Below are positions 56,623 to 64,000 of a DNA stretch of 64,000 nt, piece by piece. The notes beneath the pieces were generated by a model that searched no databases, had not been told where the DNA came from, and worked only from the letters and a program-made list of their open reading frames with translations. The first letter of the stretch is position 1; every line of letters begins with the position of its first letter. The DNA is from Deltaproteobacteria bacterium. Lineage in GTDB: Bacteria > Myxococcota > JACRCW01. The stretch is from the NCBI GenBank assembly GCA_016218805.1, contig JACRCW010000169.1:1-64000 (forward strand), given 5' to 3'. The translations under genes and the position numbers were made by a program.

Positions 56623-57552
56623 GTGATCGGCCAGCTTGCCATGGGATGTTTGTTGGTCTGCGCCACGCCGCCACAGGTTGAGCTCCGCTATGCGCGCGGC
56701 CCCGGTGCCGAGAACTGTCCCGACGAGGCCCATCTCCGCGCGACGGTCGAGGAACACCTGGGTTACGCTCCATGGCAAGCCGGAGCCACCCGCGTGGTCC
56801 GCGCGCAGGTTTCCCTGCAGGAGCAGCAGCTTCACGCCGCTGTGACGCTGGAAACCGGCACCGGCGAGGTGCAGGGCTCCCGGACCCTCGCCAGTGGCAA
56901 CCGCGATTGTGATGAGCTCACCGCATCCATGGCGCTGGCCATCAGCCTGGCCATTGACCCGCTGGTGCTCATGCGCCCCAGCCGCAAGCCCAGACCCCGT
57001 GCGCCATTCAGCCCGTCACCGTCAGGCGGGATGACCAGGCATCCGCGCCGGACATTCCTGCCGGGATATTCCGCCTATTCACTGGTCGGGGCGGGTTGGG
57101 GAGGCACCCCGTCGCCAACGGGCACGCTGTCGGTGGGCGCAGCGGCGCATTGGCGGGGGCTCTCAGTTGCCGGCGAGACGACCCCCGAGGCCCCCTCCAC
57201 CCTGCTGCTGTCCGGCGGATCGATCCTGGTGACGCGGCTGTACGGCTCGTTGCTGGCGTGTGGGCATGCGTTCTTCCTGCTGGCGTGCGGCAAAGCAAGC
57301 GCGGGCGTGATGATGCTCAGGGCGTCATCTGGGCTGGCGTTGGGCACGGGTGCGGTGCCGGTGTGGACGGTGGGGGGGCGGTTTGGCATCCGCTGGCGAG
57401 CGTTGCGGCGGCTGGCCCTGGTGGCTGTGGTGGACCCAGAGTTGGTGCTGTTCCGGGTGCGGCTCCAGGATCCAATGAGCGGGGCGCCGCTGTGGAGAGC
57501 CCCGCCTGTGTCCCTGTCCGCCCGCTTGGGCGCCGAGTTGGTGTTCCCGTGA
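56623..57552 (+). CDS. Secreted or envelope protein of an ECF sigma cassette
   Basis: A protein of 309 residues with a short N-terminal hydrophobic stretch (AMGCLLVCATPP), probably a signal peptide. Residues 25-125 (VELRYARGPGAENCPDE, ELTASMALAISLAIDPL) and the C-terminal beta-rich part resemble myxobacterial proteins typically encoded just before an ECF sigma factor. The GTG start at 56623 is used; ATG at 56641 is possible. Its stop overlaps the sigma factor start by 4 bases (GTGA). Confidence 0.65.
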   Translation: MIGQLAMGCLLVCATPPQVELRYARGPGAENCPDEAHLRATVEEHLGYAPWQAGATRVVRAQVSLQEQQLHAAVTLETGTGEVQGSRTLASGNRDCDELTASMALAISLAIDPLVLMRPSRKPRPRAPFSPSPSGGMTRHPRRTFLPGYSAYSLVGAGWGGTPSPTGTLSVGAAAHWRGLSVAGETTPEAPSTLLLSGGSILVTRLYGSLLACGHAFFLLACGKASAGVMMLRASSGLALGTGAVPVWTVGGRFGIRWRALRRLALVAVVDPELVLFRVRLQDPMSGAPLWRAPPVSLSARLGAELVFP

Positions 57553-58133
57553 CGGATCTGGCCCCAGCCACCCATGTTCCTGGGAAGGATGGTCAGCAGC
57601 GCGTCCAGACCGCGGGAATAGGCTTGGATTTCCAGCGCCTCTACCAGGCGAAGTTCGCCTACGTGTGCAAACTCCTCCGCAAGTGGGGCGTGCCCGCGCG
57701 TGACCTGGAGGACGTGGTGCATGACGTCTTTGTGGTGGTGCACAGGAAGCGTTCTGATTGGGATCCATCCACGCCTATTGAGCCGTGGATTGCCGCCATT
57801 TCCTTCCGGACCGCTTCTGACTGGCGCCGCCGCGCGTTCCAGCGCCAGGACCTGCGCGCGGATCTGGGTGACCCGGCGGACGGCGCTCCCTCAGCGTTGG
57901 ACCGCGCCGAGCGCTCCCAGGCGCGCAGCCACGTGGAGATGGCGCTGGGTGAACTGGACGAGGCCCAACGCGTGGTGTTTGTCCTGCACGAACTGGAAGG
58001 GCACGCCATGCCCGAGGTGGCACGCGCGCTGGGGATTGGCGTGAATACGGCGTATTCGCGGCTGCGGTTGGGGCGGCAGCGGTTTGTGCTGGCCATCCGG
58101 AAACTGCGGGGAGGAGCGGAGGCGCGCCCATGA
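57549..58133 (+). CDS. ECF-type RNA polymerase sigma factor
   Basis: A protein of 194 residues. Region 2 is FQRLYQAKFAYVCKLLRKWGVPARDLEDVVHDVFVVVHRKR (read in parts; the DxxHDVF element binds the polymerase). Region 4 is VEMALGELDEAQRVVFVLHELEGHAMPEVARALGIGVNTAYSRLRLGR, with its helix-turn-helix. The 30 residues before region 2 are unusual. It starts at GTG, overlapping both the preceding stop and, by ATGA, the next start, so the three genes are one transcription unit. Confidence 0.92.
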   Translation: MTDLAPATHVPGKDGQQRVQTAGIGLDFQRLYQAKFAYVCKLLRKWGVPARDLEDVVHDVFVVVHRKRSDWDPSTPIEPWIAAISFRTASDWRRRAFQRQDLRADLGDPADGAPSALDRAERSQARSHVEMALGELDEAQRVVFVLHELEGHAMPEVARALGIGVNTAYSRLRLGRQRFVLAIRKLRGGAEARP

Positions 58134-58897
58134 GCGAGTTAGACGAGGACCTCCCGTCCGACATCACCGCGTTGCTGCGCGAGGAGCGCGCCCGCCAGGA
58201 GGAGGCGGTGCGCGACTTTGTCCCAGACGCCGGCATGCAGGCGCGCACCTGGAGCCGGGTGGAGGCAACCGTCGGAGGCGCGGCTGCCGGTACGGGCGCG
58301 GCGATGACGCTGGCGGGGAAGGCGGGGATCGCTGGGATTGTCGTCGTGGGCAGCCTGGCGCTGCTGAGCAATCTCTCCGGGCAGCCACCGCCAGAAGGCG
58401 CGCCCCCGTTGGCCAGCACGCCGGCCCTCGCCCCGCCGGAGCCGCCCGCGCCACCGCCTGCCGTGGCGCCCGGACCACTCGAGTTGCCGCGCCCCGTTGC
58501 CCGTCCGCCTACCCGTCGCCACCGCACCCCCTCCAGGGAAGCCGCGCCCACCACACCGCCCGCGGAGGCACTGCCAGCGGCCCAACGCGCTCCATCCGTT
58601 GGCGAGGCGATTCCCGCGACCGACACCAACCGGAAGGACTCGCCTGAGGAGCGGTTGTTGCTGGAGGCGGCGCGCCGGAAGCTGGCTGACGGGTCACCCC
58701 AAGAAGCGCTGGCAATGTTGAAACAGCACCAGCAGCAGTTCGCCAAGGGCAGACTTGGGGAGGAGCGTGACGCCATGCGCATCGTGGCGCTGGTCTCGCT
58801 CGGAAAGATCGACGACGCCAAGCAGGGTCTGCTCTTCTTCAAGAAGGAGCACCCACACAGCATGCTCACCCACGAACTGGAGGCCGCGCTGCCCTGA
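58130..58897 (+). CDS. Membrane protein with TPR-like C-terminus, putative anti-sigma factor
   Basis: A protein of 255 residues. The cytoplasmic N-terminus (residues 1-60) is followed by one membrane segment (AGIAGIVVVGSLALLSNL, about 66-83), a long Pro/Ala-rich linker, and a TPR-like periplasmic end (LADGSPQEALAMLKQHQQQF, VSLGKIDDAKQGLLFF). This layout is common for myxobacterial genes that follow ECF sigma factors and suggests it restrains the sigma factor at the membrane. The N-terminus lacks a zinc-binding ZAS motif. ATGA overlap with the sigma gene. Confidence 0.75.
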   Translation: MSELDEDLPSDITALLREERARQEEAVRDFVPDAGMQARTWSRVEATVGGAAAGTGAAMTLAGKAGIAGIVVVGSLALLSNLSGQPPPEGAPPLASTPALAPPEPPAPPPAVAPGPLELPRPVARPPTRRHRTPSREAAPTTPPAEALPAAQRAPSVGEAIPATDTNRKDSPEERLLLEAARRKLADGSPQEALAMLKQHQQQFAKGRLGEERDAMRIVALVSLGKIDDAKQGLLFFKKEHPHSMLTHELEAALP

Positions 58898-58977
58898 TCC
58901 CACCATCACGCAGAATCCGGTGACGGATTCCGGGCGCCGTGCCCATTTCCCAGGCAACCACCTTGGAGTTCGCGCCC

Positions 58978-59997
58978 ATGAAACCCGTGCTGTCCGGATG
59001 TGCTGCCCTCGCTGTGCTCGGCCTTGCGTGCACCGCCAACGTTGATGTGATCCATCCCGCGGGCGCCGCGCCCGACGGAGGAACGGGCGGGAGTTCGTCC
59101 TCCAACACGTCGGGACTCGCGCCCGGGTCGTCCAGCCAACTGGCCACTTCCAATGCACCCGCGTCGTCGTCGGCGTGGGCGTCGTCAGCGGCCACCAGCG
59201 CTGCTTCCACCAGCAACGGACTTACCGGGATCGACGTCGCGCCCGCGGCGTGCGACTTCGGGCACGTTGTCGTTGGCACCACCGCGACGTGCACCGTCAC
59301 GATCACCAACCACAACGCGGACATGCCGCGCATGATCACCGGCATGGCGTTCACGTCCGAGTCCAGCAGCGACTTCTCCGCGCCGCCGTTCCTGCCCCCG
59401 CTGGCCATTCCCGCGGGACAAAGCCACACGGTGTCACTGACCTTCAGCCCCAGCGCGGTGACGCTCCGCACCGGCGCATTTGAGATCTCGGACGGCACGG
59501 CCCTCACGCCACACGTGGTGCCGGTGACGGGGTGGGGGACCAGCGCTGATGACCTGGTCATCGTGCTGACCTGGAACGTGGAGGCGGCGGACCTGGACCT
59601 CCACCTGGTCCGGCGGGGCGGGCCCGCCGGTCTCCCCTTCACCAACGACGACTGCTATTTCCAGACGTGCCGGAACGGCGCGGGCGCGGTGAACTGGGGC
59701 GCCGTGAACCCCACGCTGGACATTGATGACATCACGGGGCCGGGCCCGGAGAACCTGAGTTGGCGTCCACCACTCGCCGGGGAATACGAGGTGGGCGTGC
59801 ATTTCTTCGCGGGAGTCACCCAACCGGTGACGGCACGCGTGAGGGTCTACCAGGGGGATCTTCCCATCGCGGACGCGGAACGGACCCTCCAGGCATGCAA
59901 CGAATTCTGGCATGTGGCCCTGCTGGACATCAGCAGCACCTTCGCGGTGACCGACCTGAATACCACCGCGGCGGACACACACGGCTCGTGCAATTGA
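58978..59997 (+). CDS. Lipoprotein with an ASH-like and a DUF2135-like domain
   Basis: A protein of 339 residues. Lipobox LGLAC predicts a lipoprotein. A Ser/Ala/Thr linker (about 35-80) leads to an Ig-like domain of the ASH/choice-of-anchor type (CDFGHVVVGTTATCTVTITN, FSPSAVTLRTGAFEI). Then comes a domain with WNVEAADLDLHLVR and YEVGVHFFAG, as in DUF2135/YfaP-like proteins. GGAG lies about 11 nt before the ATG. It follows the ECF cassette by 80 bp and could be one of its targets. Confidence 0.75.
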   Translation: MKPVLSGCAALAVLGLACTANVDVIHPAGAAPDGGTGGSSSSNTSGLAPGSSSQLATSNAPASSSAWASSAATSAASTSNGLTGIDVAPAACDFGHVVVGTTATCTVTITNHNADMPRMITGMAFTSESSSDFSAPPFLPPLAIPAGQSHTVSLTFSPSAVTLRTGAFEISDGTALTPHVVPVTGWGTSADDLVIVLTWNVEAADLDLHLVRRGGPAGLPFTNDDCYFQTCRNGAGAVNWGAVNPTLDIDDITGPGPENLSWRPPLAGEYEVGVHFFAGVTQPVTARVRVYQGDLPIADAERTLQACNEFWHVALLDISSTFAVTDLNTTAADTHGSCN

Positions 59998-60110
59998 TGG
60001 CCATTCACCGCCATTCCGGGCCATTGCTGTGAGCGCGCAAGGTTGCAGCGGTCGAACTGGCTTCTGGCGCACCGCGTGAGCACCGTCCGGGTAAGCGACG
60101 TGCGGGGTTT

Positions 60111-60778
60111 TCACCGCGCCAGTTGTCCCGGGAAACCGCCATCCGGCGGCGCGGCTGCCCTCCGCCTGAGTTCCCCTTCAGCGTCGAGCCGCCGGGACTG
60201 CTCCTCGGCGTGCTGCCTCCGCTCCGCCTCACCTTGGTCAACACTCTTGCGAGCCACGGAACAAGCCACCGCCAGGACCAGCAGCGCCAATCCTACGAGC
60301 AGCCCGCCCCATCTGGCGCCGCCCCGACCCGTCCGCCCTTCGGCCCTTTCGACGACGTACGCTGCGACGACGGAAACCATGGACCCAGCGGACAACGCAG
60401 CCAGGATGAGGAACACCACTGGAACCACGCGGGGCGGCAGGGACTCGGGTCTCGCATCCGGGCCCCCCACCGCGCTGACGAGCGCCATAACGACGACATG
60501 AGAAACGCCGCGAAACCCGCGCACAGGTTGGCGACACCGCCGAGGACCCGCAGGACCACGAAGCTCGACGTCCAGGCCCAAACAACGAGCGCGCAGACGG
60601 CCGCTGGCAGCAACGGCCGTGCGAGCCCCGGGCTTCCGAGAATGGTCCCAAGCTCGCCCCAGCTTCTCCATACCTCGCGCGGGAGGAACGCTGCCGCCAT
60701 ACCGAATCCGACGAGGGGAAGCGCGCCCAGCGCTCTGAGCCAGGCGATTCCAGGCAAATGGGTCCTTTCGCTTGGCAC
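60111..60778 (-). pseudogene. Membrane protein with a frameshift
   Basis: Two minus-strand frames join into one plausible four-helix membrane protein. From 60778, MPSERTHLPGIAWLRALGALP and VCALVVWAWTSSFVVLRVLGG give two hydrophobic segments, ending near GFAAFLMSS. The other frame continues with VVVMALVSAVGG, VVPVVFLILAALSAGSMVSVV and GGLLVGLALLVLAVACS to a stop at 60111. The frame changes near 60485-60505. A sequencing error, a mutation, or two overlapping genes (second start at the ATG near 60488) are all possible. The family is not recognised. Confidence 0.45.
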
Positions 60779-61218
60779 GTGTGGATTCTGGAGGTCAGTT
60801 CCGCCCAGGGCAACACAGGTGGAGCACCCGCCGGCCCTCGCCGCGCCGCGTCAGGTCTAGCTATAACTAGCGGTTTCTTCCACGTGCAGGTCGTAGACCC
60901 GCATGCATCGACAAGTTGCCGCCCAGCGACGTCAGATCGCTTGGCGGCTGCACTTGACCAAAAACTTGGCGCGCCAATCAGGATTCCGGCCGTCCGGTTT
61001 TCGGCTTCAGGGAAAGGTCTGGAACCCTGCCTCAGGTCTGAAGCCGGCGCGGAGGACCCACCCTCCGTGCGCGGGTGGTGACGGGCGAACCGTTGACAGC
61101 ATGAGGCCTTGGCCCCTGCACTGTGGCCGCCAGGGTCGTCGGCGACGCCGAGGCGTTGACCGACCCTTGCGCCTGACCATACGGTTGGCACCCTTGAGCC
61201 GCCGCGAATGGGAGCGCC
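60779..61218. other. Non-coding region before the ABC-3C operon
   Basis: These 440 bp contain no convincing gene. The base composition is lower in GC than in the flanking genes, and open frames lack ribosome-binding sites. It should hold the promoter of the ABC-3C operon and that of the minus-strand membrane protein gene. Confidence 0.5.
61156..61185 (+). promoter_or_regulatory. Possible sigma-70 promoter of the ABC-3C operon
   Basis: TTGACC at 61156-61161 and TACGGT at 61180-61185 are 18 bp apart. Transcription would begin near 61193, about 26 nt before the GTG start at 61219. The -10 element is weak. A TTGACA at 61093-61098 is a better -35 match but has no acceptable -10 element. Confidence 0.3.
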
Positions 61219-61974
61219 GTGTCTGAATCCGACATCAGCCCCAAGGACGCCAAGCTGCTCTGGGGGTTGGCCGCCGCCCGCTGCTCCAAGCCGGATTGCC
61301 GACGTCATCTCGTCGCCCATCCCACTGCTGGGGATCCCGCGAAGGTCCTTGGTGAAATGGCGCACATCGTTGCGGAGAAGCCTGGAGGCCCCCGGGGCGA
61401 TGCCACGTTTCCCGTGGACCAGAGGAATGCCTACGCAAACCTGATCCTCTTGTGCCCCACTCACCACACCGAGATCGATGGCCAGCCGCTCGCTTACCCC
61501 GTTGCTCTCCTCCACCAATGGAAAGCCGAGCACGAAAGATGGATCGCGCTTGAGCTGGATGCTCAGGTCCCGCGGGTGACTTTCAAGGAACTTGAAGCCA
61601 CTACCAGCGCGATTGCATCCAGTTCATCGCCGCCCACACAGCAACTTACGCTTACCCGGATACCGGAGAAGATGGCCCGCAACGGATTCACCCAGAAGGT
61701 GCGCGTCATGCTCAACCAGGCGCTTGCAGGGGCCGCAGAGGTCCATGCTTTCGTGCAGCACGCCGCCACCTACGACTCCGAATTCCCCGAACGGTTGCGG
61801 GACGGCTTCCTGCAGTCCTACCGGGCAGGCCAGAACGCAGGGCTGCTCGGAGACACGTTGTTTCTCCACCTTGTTGACTTTGCATGCCCGAAGTCTGTGG
61901 ACCTACTGGACCGAGCAGCCGCCCTCTCCGTCCTCGGGTACTTGTTCAGCGTGTGCGAGGTGTTTGAACCATGA
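61219..61974 (+). CDS. ABC-3C effector: HNH nuclease with C-terminal ABC-3C domain
   Basis: A protein of 251 residues. The N-terminal HNH nuclease has Cys22 and Cys27 (RCSKPDC), EMAHIVAEKPGGPRG (His49), and YANLILLCPTHHTEID (Asn74, Cys79, His82/83), giving both the metal-structural cysteines and the catalytic His-Asn-His. The C-terminal 110 residues (GFTQKVRVMLNQAL, LSVLGYLFSVCEVFE) match the C-terminal domain of ABC-three-component systems. The GTG at 61219 has GGGAG 4 nt upstream. Its stop overlaps the middle-component start (ATGA). It is predicted to cut nucleic acid when the system is triggered. Confidence 0.8.
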   Translation: MSESDISPKDAKLLWGLAAARCSKPDCRRHLVAHPTAGDPAKVLGEMAHIVAEKPGGPRGDATFPVDQRNAYANLILLCPTHHTEIDGQPLAYPVALLHQWKAEHERWIALELDAQVPRVTFKELEATTSAIASSSSPPTQQLTLTRIPEKMARNGFTQKVRVMLNQALAGAAEVHAFVQHAATYDSEFPERLRDGFLQSYRAGQNAGLLGDTLFLHLVDFACPKSVDLLDRAAALSVLGYLFSVCEVFEP

Positions 61975-62198
61975 TCCTCCCCAGCAAGCACATTCCGTCT
62001 CGTTCGTCCTTGCTTGGCGTTGGAGGCATCCTGCTGTCGCGCGTCAACCGCCCCATTACGGCCACATCGCTGTGGGAGCAGGTGCGGGGATTGCCGGAGG
62101 TGGGAACCTACTACCGTTTTGTGCTTGCGCTTGATCTTCTCTTCCTCATCGGCGCGATTGACCTGAACGATGGTCTTCTCAAACGGACCGCCCCATGA
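61971..62198 (+). CDS. ABC-3C middle component
   Basis: A protein of 75 residues. MILPSKHIPSRSSLLGVGG, SLWEQVRGLPEV and FVLALDLLFLIGAIDLNDG follow the small winged-helix-like ABC-three-component middle component (type 6 in current naming, from memory). It is thought to bridge the effector and the ATPase. It overlaps both neighbours by 4 bases, so the three proteins are translationally coupled. Confidence 0.85.
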   Translation: MILPSKHIPSRSSLLGVGGILLSRVNRPITATSLWEQVRGLPEVGTYYRFVLALDLLFLIGAIDLNDGLLKRTAP

Positions 62199-63940
62199 TC
62201 CTGCGCCGAGTGTTCGCGAACGTGGCATCGTTCCGCGCGGTCAGCCTCGAGCCGGGGTTCAACGTCGTGTTGGCAGACACCACCCGGAATTCATCCGAGA
62301 GGGACTCGCGCAACGGCCTTGGAAAGACCCTGCTTCTTGAGGTGGTCCATTTCTGCCTTGGGAGCAAGGCAGTCAAAGGTCAGGGGGTCTGCGTTCCCGC
62401 CCTTGAAGGTTGGGAGTTTTCGCTGGAGATGGAAGTGGCAGGCCGGAATTTGACGGTCACAAGGCGTACGAATGACCCACGATGGGTTCTCCTGGCCGGC
62501 GCCAACCTTTCCCTCCCAGTTCCCGTCGTGAACCACCCATCCCTCGCTCAGCCGGCCATGCCGGTTGACGATTGGAATCGCGCTTTGGGGGCAATGACAT
62601 TCGGGTTGCCCACCTCCGGACAAGACAAGTACGCACCCTCGTTCAGGTCCCTTTTCTCCTACTTCGCACGCAAGTCACGTGGTTCTGCACTTGACCCCTT
62701 CGCGCACTTCGAACGGCAACATGAGTGGGACAAGCAGGTGCACAACGCCTATTTGTTGGGCCTTCGCTGGGAAACAGCGTCAGAACTTCAGTTCATCAAG
62801 GACCGCAAGGCGGGGTTGAAGAGCTTCAAGAGCGCGATCAAGGCCGGGGTCGTGAAGGGCTACGCCGGCACCCTGGCCGACTTGGAGGCAAAGCGCGTGC
62901 GGCTGGAGGCAGACCTCGAACGACGAGTGGCCGATCTTGATGCCTTCCGCGTGCATGAGCAATTCCGAGAGATTGAGCAGGAGGCAGATCGTCTCACCCA
63001 ACAGATTCATTCCGTCTCGGATGACAACTTTGGCAAGCGCCGGTTGCTGACGACGTACAGGCGCAGCCTTGAGGAGGAGGCGCCACCTGGGCGGGCCGAT
63101 GTTGCTCGGCTCTATGCGGAGGCGGGGGTGGCACTTCCTGATGCCGCCAAACGCCGCCTGATGGATGTGGATGCGTTTCATGTGGCCGTGGTGAGCAATA
63201 GACGGTCTTTCCTCGACGCGGAGTGCCAACGCCTTGAGCGAGAGATCGCGGCGAATGATGCGCGCATTCATGATCTCAGCACAGCGCGCGCCACGCACAT
63301 GGAAATACTCAAGACGCACCGTGCTTTGGATGAGTACACTCGCCTCCAGAATGAGCTGGGTGTCCAGAGGATGGAACTCGCGAGCTTGCGCACCCTGGTG
63401 GAAAACATGCGCCAGCTTCGTGAGGGCGAGGGGGAGGTGCGACTTCAACAGGCGCAGACAGTCCAGGTTGGCCGTCGCGATTTTGACGAACGAGCATCGG
63501 TGCGCGATCAGGCAATTCGCCTGTTCAACGACAACAGCCAGTTCTTGTACGAGGCTCCTGGAAAACTTCTGGTCGATTTCGAGGAGAGAGGGTTCCGCTT
63601 TCGTGTGGAAATAGAACGGGCTGGTTCGGATGGCATTGAACAGATGAAGGTGTTCTGCTTCGACTTGATGCTTGCGCAACTATGGGCCACCCGTGACCCC
63701 TCGCCACGCTTTCTTTTCCACGACAGCCGATTGTTCGACGGTGTGGACGAGCGACAGCGTGCCCGGGCCCTGATTCTGGCGCAGCGTGAGTCGCACCAGC
63801 GAGGCTTCCAGTACATTGTGACATTGAACAGTGACGCGGTTCCAACGTCGCTACTCGGCAATTTCTCCCTTGACCAATATATGCGCCTCCGTCTCACGGA
63901 TAGCGACCCGGCTGGTTGCCTCCTCGGTATTCGGTTTTGA
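62195..63940 (+). CDS. ABC-3C SMC-like ATPase (DUF2326)
   Basis: A protein of 581 residues. The N-terminal ABC half has FNVVLADTTRNSSERDSRNG followed by LGKTLLLEVVHFCLG, a P-loop of the DUF2326 type. A long coiled coil spans about 200-420. The C-terminal half has FDLMLAQLWATRD and FLFHDSRLFDGVDERQ, the Walker B/D-loop region typical of DUF2326. These are the ATPases of ABC-three-component systems, thought to sense foreign nucleic acid and switch on the effector. It is complete and ends at 63940. Codon use is TCG-rich, unlike the host genes. Confidence 0.88.
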   Translation: MILRRVFANVASFRAVSLEPGFNVVLADTTRNSSERDSRNGLGKTLLLEVVHFCLGSKAVKGQGVCVPALEGWEFSLEMEVAGRNLTVTRRTNDPRWVLLAGANLSLPVPVVNHPSLAQPAMPVDDWNRALGAMTFGLPTSGQDKYAPSFRSLFSYFARKSRGSALDPFAHFERQHEWDKQVHNAYLLGLRWETASELQFIKDRKAGLKSFKSAIKAGVVKGYAGTLADLEAKRVRLEADLERRVADLDAFRVHEQFREIEQEADRLTQQIHSVSDDNFGKRRLLTTYRRSLEEEAPPGRADVARLYAEAGVALPDAAKRRLMDVDAFHVAVVSNRRSFLDAECQRLEREIAANDARIHDLSTARATHMEILKTHRALDEYTRLQNELGVQRMELASLRTLVENMRQLREGEGEVRLQQAQTVQVGRRDFDERASVRDQAIRLFNDNSQFLYEAPGKLLVDFEERGFRFRVEIERAGSDGIEQMKVFCFDLMLAQLWATRDPSPRFLFHDSRLFDGVDERQRARALILAQRESHQRGFQYIVTLNSDAVPTSLLGNFSLDQYMRLRLTDSDPAGCLLGIRF

Positions 63941-64000
63941 TGAATTCGCGGTGCCGTACGGACCGCCGGATTACGCGTCGGGAGCCTTCCTGAACACCGT

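Noticed and set aside
60238-61533. A 431-codon minus-strand frame over the ABC-3C promoter region
   Set aside because: It overlaps the HNH gene antisense, has poor codon bias and resembles no protein family.
63940-63993. Short frame starting ATGAATTCG after the ABC-3C ATPase
   Set aside because: It stops after 17 codons and has no ribosome-binding site of its own.

Overview
The window is GC-rich (about 70 percent by eye) with tightly packed genes, frequent 4-base ATGA/GTGA overlaps and many GTG starts. The gene content fits a myxobacterium or close relative (Myxococcota): an MglA-type GTPase beside PilZ, HD-GYP and DUF4388 proteins, a GAF-type sigma-54 activator, an ECF sigma cassette, long coiled-coil proteins and several large secreted or orphan proteins. 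The species cannot be named from this sequence.

Layout. 1-4.6 kb: the tail of a transposase abuts a Clp-type ATPase gene cut short by the insertion, followed by a full-length paralogue with two AAA modules fused to a release-factor-like domain. 4.6-7.8 kb: small genes (DUF4442, GNAT, a heme-thiolate-peroxidase-like protein with a DcrB-like partner, a DUF2007-like membrane protein). 7.8-14.1 kb: a divergent pair of giant coiled-coil proteins, one carrying an Hsp70 ATPase head. 14.1-17.1 kb: an ATP-grasp ligase with a low-complexity tail, a zinc metallopeptidase and an orphan. 17.2-23.6 kb: mfd, an MBL-fold hydrolase, a long inverted repeat and a sigma-54 activator. 23.8-29.3 kb: clpS-clpA-mntA-hepT, then speA. 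29.4-40.9 kb: nth, a PHM-like copper lipoprotein, a PLP transsulfuration enzyme, a UDP-glucuronate decarboxylase, an aldo/keto reductase, a large orphan, a CHAD protein, purU and tadA.

40.9-45.9 kb is an accessory segment: a decayed gene, an array of 43-bp repeats, and a two-gene module of a P-loop ATPase and a NACHT ATPase that looks like a conflict (defence) system. 46-50 kb is a signalling cluster (MglA-like GTPase, PilZ, HD-GYP, and a divergent DUF4388 protein that seems to start at a non-standard codon). 50-60 kb holds an M61-like protease, secreted and repeat proteins, a radical SAM enzyme, an ECF sigma cassette and a lipoprotein. 61.2-63.9 kb is a complete ABC-three-component (ABC-3C) operon: HNH nuclease plus C-terminal domain, a small middle component, and an SMC-like DUF2326 ATPase.

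The host genes largely avoid TCG in the coding strand, using TTT or ATT before G, whereas the NACHT module and the ABC-3C operon use TCG freely. This supports recent acquisition of both. The most novel-looking items are the Clp ATPase-release factor fusion, the NACHT two-gene module, the Hsp70-coiled-coil pair and the ABC-3C operon.
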